NCBI GenBank assembly: GCA_905183005.1
Contig: CAJJDO010000164.1
Location: 1-64,000, forward strand
Direction: 5' to 3'
Source: Paramecium pentaurelia
Taxonomy: Eukaryota; Ciliophora; Oligohymenophorea; Peniculida; Parameciidae
DNA length: 64,000 nucleotides
Shown: one piece after another, positions 38,619-51,536 of the stretch
Layout: the number at the start of each line of letters is the position of its first letter
Position numbering within the stretch: position 1 is the first letter of the stretch
Translations under genes and position numbers: made by a program
The notes under the pieces: model-generated
The model's input: only the letters and a program-made list of their open reading frames with translations
Told to the model about the DNA's origin: nothing
Databases searched by the model: none

Positions 38619-40562
38619 ATGGTAAAGGATGATAAATTTCATGCTTGTCTTAAATATATTAAGGAAAGTGAAGGAGGAGATTCAAATCATAAGAATGATA
38701 AAGGAGGAGCTACAAGATAAGGATTGAGTTAAAACGCATATAACCTCTATTAAAAAGAGTTAGGCAATAAAGGTTAAGTCAAATCAGTATTTGAGTTGAA
38801 AAATGAAGAAATTGAAGATTTCTATTATCATTAGTATAAAAAATATAAGGTTGATAAAATTGAGGATATCAATTCTCGTTATCTTTATTATGATGCCGTC
38901 ATACTTTCAGGACCAGGTAGAGCAGCTAGAATGGCATAAAGTGCTTGTAATATAAAGGTTGATGGCTGTTTTGGCAAATAATCAATAGCTTCTGTGAATT
39001 CAATGGATTAGAAAGAATTTTAAAATAAATTCATCAATATAAAAAGGAATCATTTTCATAATATAGTTAAAAATAAACCTGATTAAAAAGTATTTTTAAA
39101 AGGATGGCTTAATCGACTAGATAGGACTCTTTCATAAATTGAAAATGGAACTATTTAAAAAGAATACGATTCAATGTAAAGTCGAAAATCCATATAAATA
39201 AATAAAAGTAATTAATAATAGACTTAAAATCTAAATGGAATAGATTGTAATGTAGATTTAAGTGTATTAAATCGTATAAAAGGAGTAAATAAAATGTCTG
39301 CTCAATTTCTAATTGAGAGTTAGGAAAATATAATTTTATCAGATTTGGCTACAGTACTAAGTGTATTATATGATCCTAAGTTAAAGGATGAACATAAAGG
39401 TATATAATTTAGTTTAGATCCAATAATTGTACCAAATCAATAGGAGTTTAAATAATAATAAAAAGTTTGTTGGCCTGATTCTTATGTTGAAAGAAATATT
39501 ATATAAGATACTGAATTGGCTAAAATATTATTTGATGCAGATTATCTATTAAAATTAATGAGTTTGGGTGTTGAAGCTGATGGAAAGACTCCTTTTAAAT
39601 ATCCATTAGAATTATAATAATTAGGATTGAATTCTTGTACATCAATGGGAAAATAAAAATAATAATAAATGTTATGTAGATTTTGGCTAGTTCCTTAACA
39701 ATGCTTTTATACTTCAATTAATAATAAATACATGATAGATGATATTTAAGTAGCTTGTTAAGCTAGGTAAATAGAGAGAGTAAATAATAAATTACAAGAT
39801 AAAATATGTTAAGATGTTAATGATACAGCTTATTAATTTGCAGCTAAATTTACTTAATTATATGATAAAATAGCAAAATTCTATCCAATTTTTAATAGAT
39901 TGAAATAATTATTCAAAGCAGTAGCATTAGGAAGATGGATGTATATAAATAATGTAAAAACAAATTATTAAGAATTAATAAGATTTTGTAAGAAAGTAAA
40001 TAATTCTCCAAAAGCAATACCAATATTAAAATATGAAAAGGTAGGTGAAGAAAGTAAAACACCTATTTATTTCACTTAATCTGAAAAGATATAGGTGGCT
40101 AAAGATCATCTAATTGAAAAAGGTCATCCAATAACTTAAGACTTAATAAATTAAGTTGTTAAATAGATACCTGATATAAAGGGATATTAGGTATCTACTT
40201 AAGTACAATATAGTTAAGGGGGAGTAGATACTCATTGTTAAAATATGATTGAATCAAAATAAGATCCTAAAATAAATAGATTTAATAATTTGGAAGAAGT
40301 TGACATTCCTTTTTTTCCTTAAAAAAAGTGTAGTAAATGTAATAGAATGATTGAAAGTCATTTATTAAATTTAGATTAAAATTAATGTTCTATTCATAGT
40401 GATTACACTTGCTATTTATGTTTGGACTTAATAACAAATGAAGATCTTAATCCAAAAGGTTGTGTTATCAATAATTATAGATATATTTTTCATTAATCAT
40501 GTTACAATGAATATTAAGATATAATCAATTGTAAATAAGATAATGATGATGATATATATTGA
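38619..40562 (+). CDS. Phage-type muramidase (GH108-like) fused to a LIM-like zinc finger protein
   Basis: An intronless frame runs from ATG 38619 to TGA 40560-40562: 647 residues. Residues 7-175 match the glycoside hydrolase 108 lysozyme family of phages and bacteria. The pattern IKESEGGDSNHKNDKGGATR carries the catalytic-type Glu18 in EGG plus the D.GGAT signature. YYDAVILSGPGRAARMAQ and NIKVDGCFG (residues 90-119) match the SGPGRAARWLQ..DG..G part of the PG_binding_3-type end. The middle 350 residues are Gln-rich and of unknown fold (for example ADYLLKLMSLG and AKFYPIFNRLKQLFKAV). The C-terminus (from residue 571) has a CSKC...C..H....CYLC...C....FHQSC zinc-binding pattern, LIM-like. There is no signal peptide. 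Gln is encoded by TAA/TAG throughout, so the gene has adapted to the ciliate code. Peptidoglycan cleavage is inferred by family only. Confidence 0.82.
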
Positions 40563-40716
40563 TATATATATATATAAATTATTCAATATTACATATATTC
40601 CTTAATTCATATATATATAATTATCGATTACTTATAAATATATTTGTAATGATATTATATTTGATTTATATCCAAAGATTTGTTCATATTTAAAAATGAC
40701 ATAATATATATTATCA

Positions 40717-41187
40717 TCATTCTGGTTTAACTTTGGTTGCTTTTTTAGCTGAACAATTGGATGATGACCATAACAATAATCCTCCAATTAATGCCATAAT
40801 TTTCAAAAATTCAATTTATGTTGTTTAATCATTATTAATTAATGGATTAGCTGTTATAGCAACTTACAAGAGTAATCCAAGAACAGGTAAAAATACTAGA
40901 CTTAATGATTAATAAAATTAGATTTACCATCCACATAAAAACATTAATGCTGAACTTGCAATAAGTCCTGCAACAACTTATTTGGCTAATACTGCTGGCA
41001 ATAATTTGAAAGTATCAGAAGGTATATACTTGAATTTAGTATGGTAAATTACTTATTTGACTAATTGATGTTTCTAGAATTCAACATACTTAGTTTCAAA
41101 TTGTTTTCCAATTGATACATCAGTGAATATAAGGTAACTGTATCCAGCTAGAGCTGTAAATAATAGGACTTTTCCAATAAATGACAT
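40717..41187 (-). CDS. Small four-TM membrane protein
   Basis: An intronless frame runs from ATG 41187 to TGA 40717-40719: 156 residues with four hydrophobic segments. These are around residues 5-22 (GKVLLFTALAGYSYLIF), 70-90 (VVAGLIASSALMFLCGW), 95-115 (LSLVFLPVLGLLLQVAIT) and 128-143 (FLKIMALIGGLLLWSS). A short basic tail follows. The size and four-helix layout, with an NPL segment between helices 3 and 4, are reminiscent of DoxX/TMEM35-type proteins, but the match is weak. The AT-rich 154 bp downstream separate it from the convergent muramidase-fusion gene. Confidence 0.75.
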
Positions 41188-41279
41188 AAATAAATATTTT
41201 TATTTTATTTTAGACACATGTATGAATTGTGATTCTAGATATATGTATATTGAATAATAAATAAGAATATATAATATAT

Positions 41280-41995
41280 TCATTTATTATTTTTTTTCTC
41301 TCTAAATTACACTCTTAATGAATATATTTTTTTATCTTTATCCCAAACAGGTTGAAATTTGCCATCCTAAAAATATATACATTATAATATATAACCTAAG
41401 TTTCTATCTCTTGATTTGGTATTTTAAAACTAATATTTTCGTATGGTTCACCTGCAAAAATCAAATACTAATAATTCTTATCTGGTTATTCAATCTTTTA
41501 TTCGAAGGCTGACATAACTCTATGTTTAGGAATGAATCCAGGTTAAATGTCTTCATAATAAAGCTCAAAATATAACACTTTAGAAGTATTCTCAACAGTC
41601 CTTGTAACCTTATATCCTGGACGTCCTATCTTAACAGTTTTATGTTTCTATGGTTTTGGTTGATTTTATTTTGCCATATGCATCATTGCATTCAAATCCT
41701 TTCCTTCTCTGGCTTTTCTACGCAATAGATTTTATTGATGTTTCTTTCCTTAAGTATGTGCCAAATATGATCCTTCATTTGTATGGAGAGTCAAACATAA
41801 TCTATTTGATTATTTATATATATACTTGCATTCATAAGTACCAAGATGATTTATCATAAAGTAAGGGTCTTTTTAAAGGTCTATGATTTCCATGGCCAAC
41901 TATTTCAAACGTTCTCTTCTTTCAACATTAGCATCTGCTGCTGATGCCATAGGACCCGAACCTGTCCTACCTCCTGGTCGATTTTACATGTCCAT
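41280..41995 (-). CDS. SF3A2: Splicing factor 3a subunit 2 (SF3A2/SAP62/Prp11)
   Basis: The model runs from ATG 41995 to TGA 41280-41282 with two introns (41802-41825, 24 nt; 41367-41395, 29 nt), giving 220 residues. The N-terminus MDMQNRPGGRTGSGP and RRERLKQLAMEIIDLQKDPY match SF3A2, as does the matrin-type C2H2 zinc finger YECKLCLTLHTNEGSYLAHT..KKH. The second half, KTVKIGRPGYKVTR and PGFIPKHRVMSAFEQKIE.PDKNYQYL.FA.EPYE, is the conserved SF3A2 core. The protein is part of SF3a in the U2 snRNP, acting at the branch site. The Pro-rich repeats of the animal protein are absent, as in yeast Prp11. Both introns interrupt conserved motifs and must be removed for this match. Confidence 0.96.
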
Positions 41996-42147
41996 TAATT
42001 TAATTAATGCTATCAAACCCTCACTTAAGCAACTATATAAGGTTTTTCTAGATTATATCAGATATGGAACAGGAATGTCTGATTACATAGAAAGAGAAGC
42101 ACCAATTAAAAGTGAATCTTACACTCAAGGACATGTAATTAGTTAAC

Positions 42148-45074
42148 ATGATTGCACTTAATACAGGTAGTGAAGGATTACAATTATACATAAGATGCCG
42201 ATGATGAAGAGTTCAAATACAGTATAATCAACATTTTGAGAAAACAAAATTAATCTCCTCGTCAAAGATAGGGATAGAAGATAAGATGTAAATCAAGTGG
42301 AATAGAAATGAGTCCGATACGTTTGATTAGAAGAAATTCAGTTAGTAAAGAAGCCAAAATAACAGAGGAACAATTGATCCAATAAATAGATGATTTGAAT
42401 GATTCACTTGTAATGATTCTATAGAGCGAAAACAAATGTGTATTTTTAGTCCTTTTAATGGTTTCGTTTAGATACTTACACCGATTGTTACTGAGAAATT
42501 GAAGAGCATTCTTGAAGTAATACAAAAGACAACCATTTCATCACCATCTACAACAACTACTAAAATATTGTAAGCTGAAGAATCAGAGAATTGCAAAATT
42601 GTGGATAAATTTACTTAACTCTATTCAGATATGAAGGTATTCAATCATTATCATTCAAATAGAAACATTATACAGATTATCTAAATTGTCATCTATTATT
42701 AATGGATAATAATCTATCCTATGACAATCTAGTATAAAGTGTCAAAAATTTCATTAAAAAATTAATAGATGCTGATTAAATCACTTATTTACATATCAGA
42801 GATGATCAATCACAACAAACATATTATTCAGCTGATGATAAATACCTCATAACAAATGATAAGTAGATTTATAATGAAACTTAATTGATTTAACCTAATA
42901 AAGTTTTACTTCTAGATGAATGTAATTTCTATCCTATGTTGAGTGAGTAGTTCAAGATTAAATTGTACAAAAAGAATTATTTGATCAAATTAAATAATTA
43001 AGATGTTTTTGTATGTTTTCACATTAGTGATTAAACATCAATTATAAGTGAATTTCTTTCTTTGGCTGATGAATTTGATATCTTTGAAGATCTCAATTAA
43101 TTATCATCATTTTTAATTGAAACTATTAAATAAGCTAAAATTGAAGTATTTACTCCACTTCAACTTTCACATATGATTTAAGGTATAGGGATTGCATTTA
43201 TTAGAAGTTCCAAGTATTTATTCATAAAGAAATGCATACATATATTGTAATCAAAATATTAAGTTGAAATGTAATGAATAAACTATTATGTATTTAGTCA
43301 TATTAATTCAGGAGATGGTATGTCTGTAATAAGTAGTCCTAGTTTCTTTTATGGAATTTAGAAATAAGTAGATTTTGATTTCAAAGATGAATTAAATGTA
43401 TCTATTACAATAAATGGTATGGATCTAAATAAGAAGACTGATCTTATGATTTACAAATAACTGACTCAAAGTTTTAATAAGTATCTGAAATTCATAAGAT
43501 AATGTTATGATCGAACAACTTTTTATAAGTTCTTTGTAAAATCATAAGACACTCTCATATTTGAATTTGATAAATTAGGTAGATTAATATTTTTGTCTCG
43601 TCCTATCCCTTTAGAAATAAAAAAGGAATTCAATATCAATTTTGATCCTAAGAATACTAAAGTGACATACTAATAATTATTTTAAAATGAAGAGTTGCTT
43701 AAATACATTGAAAATTTCCTATAAGAACATAATATATTAAGAGATAGTGATTAATAATATTAGGTATTTATGAAAATGGAGGAACGTAATTTTAAGGGAT
43801 TTTTTATAATCTTTTAGTAAGGTTGGTTCAAATATGATTAGAAGAAATTTGATTTAAATGATCCTTCATTATAGAAGGAATTGTAGAAATAAATAATTCA
43901 ATAAGAAACAATTAGATTCATTGATAAATTAGAATAAAATAATCCATAGATTTTAAATTCTGTTGTTTAAATGTTTAAGCCAAGATCTACTTAAAGATAA
44001 ACTGTACATTATAGAAATTCCATTTTATAATTTGAACCTGCAAAACTTGGAGTTTAACATAAATGTTCATTACGATTAGAGGATTTAGATACATTATGTT
44101 AAGTTCCTAATATTGATAATTTTAATTTCAATATTTTGATAGTAGAGGAAATAGTATAAAAATAATTAGTGGTTGTTGAAATATTGAAATATCACAATTT
44201 AATTAAAGAATATGATATTCCATTAGATACACTTTGTCAATTTTTAAGTGAAATAGAGTATAAATATAATAAAAAAAAGAATGTATTTCATAATTATGAT
44301 CATGGTATTTCTGTTATGTAGAATGTTCATGCTATACTATTATAATTGCATAAGACAAATAATGCTACTATTTTATCATTATTCAATTAATTTGCTTTAT
44401 TATTATCTGGATTATGTCATGATGTTGCTCATACAGGGAGAACAAATACATTTGAAATAAACAGTTTATCTAATTTGGCTATAAGATATCATGATAGGAG
44501 TGTGTTAGAATAACATCATGCAGCTAAATCTTTGAAATTGCTTTGTGTGCCTGCAACAAATATATTATAAAGTTTTAAAGGGGAAGAGTTTCGTAAATTT
44601 AGGAGAATGTTCATATCAAATATTTTATATACTGATATAACAGAGCATTTTAATTTGATTAAGAATTTTGAATCAAAAGTATAAGAATCAAATTTTGGAT
44701 CATAAGATGAGGATATTAAATTATTAAGTGGTATGATTATACATACATCGGATTTCACAGGAGGAGCTAAATAATTTGAATTGTCTAAATAATGGTCATT
44801 TAAAGTGAATAAAGAATTTGAAGAACAATATGAATTAGAAGGTAAATTGGGATATCCACAATTACCATATATGAAAGATTTACATAAAGTATAGAAATTA
44901 GTTAATATAATTTAGTTACCAGTGATGGCAAAATAAGAAGCTGGATTTTTTAAGTTTATTGTGAGACCATTGTGGCAATCGATGTCTAAATATCTAGATA
45001 ATAGTTTATAATAGTAGGTAGATTATTTAGATGAAACAATCTAGAAGTGGGAAGAAATTGCAAATTCTGAATGA
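42148..45074 (+). CDS. Class I cyclic-nucleotide phosphodiesterase
   Basis: The model runs from ATG 42148 to TGA 45072-45074 with four introns, including a 28-nt one at 42167-42194; the spliced length is about 937-940 residues. The second intron has two in-frame options (23 or 32 nt). The C-terminal third is a class I PDE catalytic domain: HNYDHGISVMQN, the metal-binding GLCHDVAHTGRTN, VLEQHHAAKS and the later HTSDFTGGAK with its metal/substrate Asp. The N-terminal 550 residues include two stretches that could be diverged GAF domains (for example INSGDGMSVISS...FFYGIQKQVDF), as in PDE2/5/6/10/11, but this is tentative. Expected activity is hydrolysis of cAMP and/or cGMP; selectivity cannot be read. 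cAMP/cGMP levels set ciliary beat in Paramecium. Only 12 bp separate its stop from the next ATG. Confidence 0.92.
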
Positions 45075-45086
45075 TATTAATAATTA

Positions 45087-47923
45087 ATGATTACATTTTC
45101 ATAATCAAAGAGTCGATTCTCTCTTTATTATTTAGAAGAAAGTGAGAAGTATTTGTAAGATCTTTCTGCAAAGGTACGACAAATCAATATGATGAAAGGT
45201 GATGAACGGTAAAATCATATATAATATTTTTAATAGATTAGAGAGAGGAAAAGTGCATATTTGTTCAAGGACATTAATATTCGAACCAGAGAGATAGGAA
45301 TTACCCATTCAGAAATTGTTCTATAAAATGATTACAACACCTTTGAAGTAATCTAATTGCATCAGCTTTCGAATTAAACGCATAATAGAGATTCATACTT
45401 AAGGACCACCTTCTCCTTATGTTTATTTAGATGACATCGATATGGAAATTTAAATTGAACCATTATTTGACAATATTAAGATAGTATTTGAATTGATAGA
45501 GAGAATCTTACAAATTAATTAACAAAAACATGATGTTGAAGGAGAAGTTGAAAAATTGGATTCAGAGAAATTGCAAAAAGTTAGATTCAATATGAGTTTT
45601 GTAGAATCTGTAAGTGAGAAACCTTTGATTCAAAAGGAAATGTTAGTACGTCGAATTATGCCATTGATTTAAACTAAGGGTAATTATTATTGTGCATCAT
45701 ATTAGGTATTTTGTACATAACTAATAAAATTATTTATTTCTAACCATTCTTCAAAGTGACATTAAAACCATGTAAGAAGATTCCAATAGAAGAGATAAAG
45801 ATCTTGTATAAGAGAAGATTTGAATTAATGGATATTGGTTTAGAAATTATATTGAATAGCGGCAAAACTATTTATTTTGCATTTGAAAATCAAGAAAGAA
45901 TGGAAGAAGTATATAAAGCACTTATAGGTTATATTTTATATTTATATCTTTAGGTAAAGTAACTATTGAAGCTGAAACTAGTTTAGAAAAGATGTAATAC
46001 TTATGGTAAAGTGGATAAATATCAAATTTTGAATATTTGATGCGATTAAATTAAGCAGGTAATAGAAGTACAAGTGATTTAACTTAATATCCTGTCTTTC
46101 CTTTGATTATTGTTGATTATGAATCTTCAGAATTGGATTTGAATAATCCAGCCACATTTCGTGATTTAAAAAAACCTATTGGAGCTTTAAATGAAAAGAG
46201 ATTAAAAGAATTCTGGAATAGATATTAAGAGATGCCTGCTCCTAAATTTCTTTATGGAACACATTATTCTACTCCTGGATATGTGATTGGTTATTTGGTT
46301 AGACAGAAACCATAATATATGTTAAAATTGTAATCTGGAAAATTTGATAAACCAGATAGATTATTTAAAAGTATAAAGGGAGATTTTAAAAACATTATTA
46401 ATAATCCTACATCACTTAAAGAATTGATACCTGAATTCTTTATGGATGATGATTCATTTTTGGTCAATAAGTTTAATTTGGATCTTGGGATTAGATAAAA
46501 TTAAAAAAAAGTAGGTGATGTTAAATTACCTAAATGGGCTAGTAATGCTAAAGAATATTTGAGATTAAATAGAATGGCTTTAGAAAGTGAATATGTTAGT
46601 AATTAATTGCATCATTGGATTGATTTAATATTTGGGTACAAATAAAGAGGACCGAACGCTGTTGAGGCAGCTAATAGTAATATAATAATTTATTATTTAT
46701 TTTAGTATTTCATTATTTAACATATGAAGGTACAGTATAGATTAGTAGTTTAACAGATCCAATTGAAAGATAAGCAATTGCATGTTAAATAAATGAATTT
46801 GGATAATGTCCAAAATAATTATTTAAGATTGAACATCCACCTAAATATGCATTGAGAAGTGGATAAATGATATACAAATCAGTTGAATAGATTAAATAAT
46901 AAAATGAGGAAGAGATTCCAATTAATGTGGAAGGATTAATTTGGGAGAATTTGGATAAGAAAGATTAATTTACAAATAAAGTTATTTCCAAGGCACATAA
47001 AACGTATTTACTTAATATATAAAAAGTAATATCACTGATATGGTAGTGTTAGAAAAGAAAAATCTATTAGTTACAATAGGTTAAGATGGTTTTTTAAAAG
47101 TTATTGATTTAAAAGAATTTACTGTTTTAAAATCTTTTAAAGTAGATGAATTTTGTTTAAGTGTGATAGTTGTATTAAAATAAGATGAAATATTTGCAAT
47201 TGGAAGTTGGGGATCATAAATACATGTTTTTAATATAAATTATGGAAGCAAAGTATAAGTTGTTTAAAGATTTAATAATTCTGTCAGTTCTCTTGTTTAT
47301 TTATAAAAGAAGAAAATATTGATAACAGGATCATGGGATTGTTCATTAAAAAAATTTGAATGTTCAGAAAATTAAATTAAATAAGATACTGAAGAAATGA
47401 TTGATGATTGGGAAGCTTAGATTACTCATATTGCTGCTACTGATGATGAATCTATGATTGCAGTTGGAGATGTTGATGGTAAAGTAATTACAATAAGTAC
47501 CAGTAATTGGACATAATAGAATCAATTTGAAATTAATGGAGAGAAAATAGTTAAATTACTATTTTTTAAAACAAGTTTGCTTGTAGTAGGTGATACATAA
47601 ATTAAGATGTTCAACAATACTAGTTAATTATTGGATTTTAAAATAGATAAAAATAATGGAATTATAACTGATGTATTAATAGATCGTGAGAAATATCTTG
47701 TTGTTAGTAATAATATCTTATAATCTATTAAGGTACCAAAAAAGGATATGTTGCAATATTTTCTATGTTATTAGAGAGTAAATTAGGACATCTATTCACA
47801 GATTATTAGACTTAACCAGATTTGATGGTAAATTAAGATTAGTAATTTACAAAAATGTCATTATAAGATAAAGCATTAGTGTTGGCAAGTTAGAATGGTA
47901 GTGTCAACATATTACAATATTGA
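45087..47923 (+). CDS. NSMAF: FAN/NSMAF-like BEACH-WD40 protein
   Basis: The model runs from ATG 45087 to TGA 47921-47923 with six introns (28, 26, 26, 29, 23 and 26 nt), giving 892 residues. The order is that of FAN, the factor associated with neutral sphingomyelinase. First comes a GRAM/PH-like region (GKVHICSRTLIFEP and KGILYITNKIIYFQPFFKVT). Next is a BEACH domain with LKKPIGALNEKRLKEFWNRY, FLYGTHYSTPGYVIGYLVR, LKELIPEFFMDD and the near-invariant HHWIDLIFGYKQRGPNAVEA. Last come WD40 repeats (LVTIGQDGFLKVIDL, LITGSWDCSLKKFE and AVGDVDGKVITIS). Each intron is needed to restore conserved sequence. BEACH proteins act in membrane trafficking, and FAN couples receptors to sphingolipid signalling in animals. 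The very close upstream phosphodiesterase gene may share expression. Confidence 0.95.
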
Positions 47924-49859
47924 TATAATATATTGATATAATATATATATATATAGTGTAATATTAGATAATTACATATATTATCTTTTTCCCTTTCTTT
48001 ATGATATTTAAGATCTACAATAAATGAGTTATAATTGTTATATGAATATATGTATATATTGATACAATCATTTATAAGCATCTTAAACCTTCCTGAAGGA
48101 ATCGATTAGATGATTTGTGCATTTCTCTATCATTAAAATACAAGAATATACCAAGACATTAATGATTTTCTTTTGTCAAAACATCATCTTTTGAAGATAA
48201 TACACCACATCTAACTTGGCAGATACTAGTAAATCTCAAAAATAGACCTAATGTTTCTCTTTATTAAATATTGTCCATAATAATATAATTCACAACTTTG
48301 TGTGAAGGAAAATTAAAACAAATAAGATGTGAATATCAAAATTATTAATTTAATGTCATGTAAGAGACAAAGATCTTCTATTATATGACACCTAGTAATT
48401 GTAATCATTCTAATTGAACCAGAGAGAAGATTGAAAATTTATATTATATTTACATACTATACTAGATATTTTTCAAATGCAGAGCAGCATTGAGATACAA
48501 ACACTATTATATTAGGTCTTTTCTTAGATTCCTTCATATGGAATATATAAAGTAATTATAGAAGATCCATTCTATTTATTAAGAGTGATGTTGGCATCAT
48601 ATTGAAGAACATTTATGGAATTAAGATTATCTATAAGTGACAGTATTATTGGCATGAGCAAAGTTGATAGATATAAATTAATATATTAAAGAAGATAAAC
48701 AACCTCACTCTGATGATAGCATTTAGTTAAGCATTTGCTTCTGTTTTTTTCTTGAATATATGGATAAGATGAGAGGATGTCATTCTATTTTGACAATAAT
48801 GTAATTGGTATTCTCATAAATAGAAATGGCTATGATTGGTAAATAATTACAAAAAAAAAGATATGGAATTAGATAATTATGGAACTATACTATTTATTGT
48901 TATAACAATCTTCAATAATATTATGTATTCAAACATATCCATTTATTACTCATAGAACTTGAATATTAAAGAGCAATTATCACACTATTTCAAGGACTTT
49001 ATATTAGAGAAAACAAAATCATTGCTTTGATATCTGTTATTATGAAAACTTCTTTAACAATTTTTTAATTGTAAACCACTATCTTTATTTTCAAATAGTA
49101 TTGTATTTCGAAGGATTTAAAGAGGAAATTCCAATAAAAAATAACTAAACTATTTATTTATGATATCTTTATACTCTTAACAATGATAAAAAGAAAATGT
49201 ACTCTAAATCGTTTTGATTTTGAACAATATATTATTAGAAATTATATATATGATCATTATTGCTTTGTTTATTAAGCAATAACATTTTAGAGACTTCAGA
49301 TTGAAGTATTATTAACAATATATTGTAATATAAAATTAAAGGGATATCAATTAAACTACTTATTTCATGCTACTCTTATAGTATAAATTGTCAATTCTTT
49401 ATCACTTTAAGTCCTTGAAGTATTCTTTCTATGCTAATTTAAAGATGTCTTGTTCTTATGATAATTCAATTTAACAGTTTCATTAATCAACCTATTGTGT
49501 ATACTAAATTTAATGGTTTTTAATATCTGGTTCTGATATTTTCTTCATCTCTTCCTCACTTTTTACTTTATTTCTTTTAATATTGGTAATATTTTTAAAG
49601 ATAATTATCATCCATCTTCCATCTTGAGGACATTTTATGGAAATATTTAGTTTGAAACTCTACAGCCATGTTTTATTGTTAAATATGCTTTTTATTAGTC
49701 ATAATAAGTAATTTAGAAATATTAGAACATATATAATTCTAAGTCAATGATGTTTGTGAACAAATTTTTATATTTAAATTTTAACGTTTATTAAATTTAA
49801 AGATAGAATATTTCTTATTATATATATATTTTATACATTATTCTGAAGTATTAAATAAA
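47924..49859. other. Long non-coding stretch containing gene remains
   Basis: 1.9 kb without an intact gene. The first 120 bp are simple TA-rich sequence. The minus strand from about 48090 to 49600 holds decayed coding sequence, listed separately. The last 250 bp are AT-rich and presumably hold the promoter of the next plus-strand gene. Confidence 0.5.
48090..49600 (-). pseudogene. Decayed minus-strand gene, family uncertain
   Basis: Pieces of coding-like sequence on the minus strand are interrupted by TGA codons and frame changes. Near 49550 a piece reads EEEMKKISEPDIKNHQIQ. Around 48500-48720 a longer hydrophobic-then-basic stretch ends KKRPNIIVFVSQCCSAFEKY. The latter resembles the start of the cytosolic RCK domain of BK/Slo-type potassium channels (R.HIIICG...S...F), which would fit the channel-rich window. 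No filter motif survives, so the assignment is weak. An unrelated membrane protein is possible. No frame here can produce a full protein. Confidence 0.35.
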
Positions 49860-51401
49860 ATGAGTAATTAATTTGATGATGAATAATTTTATTAGAGCTT
49901 TGAGGAGGAAATGTAGAATGACAATGGAATTTAATATGACTCTTATGGACATGAATCATATTAAAAGCAATTAACTACATATCAATCATAATAATAGGAA
50001 GCAATTCCAGTTCAGACAGTCGATGAAGATTAATTTCTCAACCTAGATAATTAATACTAGCCTTATGTATACCATGAAGATAATGGAATTATAACAGAGG
50101 ATTCTAATTCACTGTTTTAAAATGATTCTAATTCACTGTTGTAATTTGGCTCAAATATTTAAAAATAAAAAACAGTCGAATAATAATAGGAATGTCAACA
50201 AGAACATTAATAAAATTGTATTGTGGAAAATATGGAAAATATGAAATAAGATAAAAATGCAGAAGAGAATAACAGAGATTAACATAAAGATAAATCTAGT
50301 GATATGGGAGATCACGATGATATTTAAAAAATGAGAATTGAACCTCAAAACAATAATAATTAAGAGTAAGAGAAGGAATAAAAACATATTGGAGATACTG
50401 ATTCTAACAGAGTAAATGAATAAGTTAATATACTTCCTATCAAAAAAAAGATACAAAAAAATAAACAAAAGTTGTCCCCAAAAAAACAGTAAGAAAAAAA
50501 CGAAGAAAGATTGCCTTCATTAAAATAGGCAAAAGAAAATAAACAATAATATTCAAAGTTGAAAAAAAGTAAGTTTTGGGATGATAAATCCTTGAAAGAT
50601 TGTAAACCATTCTATTAATTTATTTCAAAAGAGTCTTGGTGGTATGATATTATTAAATAAGCTCCTAATTTGATAGTTTACCTAATTTGTAATTATGATA
50701 AAGAATTGAATGATGGTTAATGGCAGAGAATAGTAGAAGAATTGAGTAAAAAGTATATTGATAAGGTAGAATAATGGCCTAAATATTTAAGCCTTAACTC
50801 ACCTATAAAACTTATAAAGCAGAAGCTTGAAAATAAATAAGTAGATTGTTAAACACTTATTAGCTAAATTAAACCAATATATTTTAATGAATTTAAAACA
50901 TAAAATGTATCAGAGATAACATATAATTTATCATTACATTGGAACAATTTTAAAACATTATGCAAAGATAGAGAAATCGATTTAAATTTGGAAAATAAAC
51001 ATAACGAATCTTTTGAAAATATTTAAGATGAACTTCAAAAAAAGCTATTAGACAATCAAAATATTAATGAAGAGTATATAAAAAACCTAATGATTTTAGT
51101 AAAATAAATTAAATATCACAAAAAAAAAAAATTTACAAAAAAGACTATAGATTTTAACATTACAGATATTTATAATCTATATGAAAATAACGAACTTAAA
51201 AAGTAAGTTGAATTAATATTTTCATATATTAAATTAGGATTTATAGATTATGAAAACAAATCTAAAACCGAATCTGAAGAAAAACACGATTAATTTCTTA
51301 AGTATATTTCAACTGGGGATGATGATCTTAATGAAAGAATTTTAAAACATTTAAGATTGGTGGTAATGAAAGTGGAAGAGATGAAGAATAGTCAAAAATG
51401 A
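49860..51401 (+). CDS. Gln/Asn-rich protein of unknown function
   Basis: An intronless frame runs from ATG 49860 to TGA 51399-51401: 513 residues. The first 200 residues are low-complexity, rich in Gln, Asn, Glu and Asp, and contain a short internal duplication (DSNSLF followed by DSNSLL). A basic stretch (residues about 190-240, Lys/Gln-rich) could be a nuclear localisation signal. The C-terminal 280 residues are more complex and helical, including KSKFWDDKSLKDCKPFYQF and SWWYDIIKQAPNLIVYLICN. I do not recognise this part. The prion-like N-terminus plus basic linker is seen in nucleic-acid-associated proteins, but that is only a suggestion. Confidence 0.75.
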
Positions 51402-51536
51402 TTTATTCATAAAGAGAATATTATAGAATTATTATTTTAATTTTAAATACTTATTAACATAATAATTGATCTCTTCTTTATGTTATTATAATGAAAATTA
51501 TTAATAAAATTTATAAATTTGTATTATAAAACTCTT

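Noticed and set aside
41650..42146. Plus-strand ORFs of 69 and 87 residues
   Set aside because: They overlap the SF3A2 gene on the minus strand, whose match to a conserved splicing factor is unambiguous.
50151..50468. Hydrophobic 105-residue minus-strand ORF
   Set aside because: It is antisense to the Gln/Lys/Asn-rich plus-strand gene; the complement of such codons always reads as Phe/Leu/Ile.
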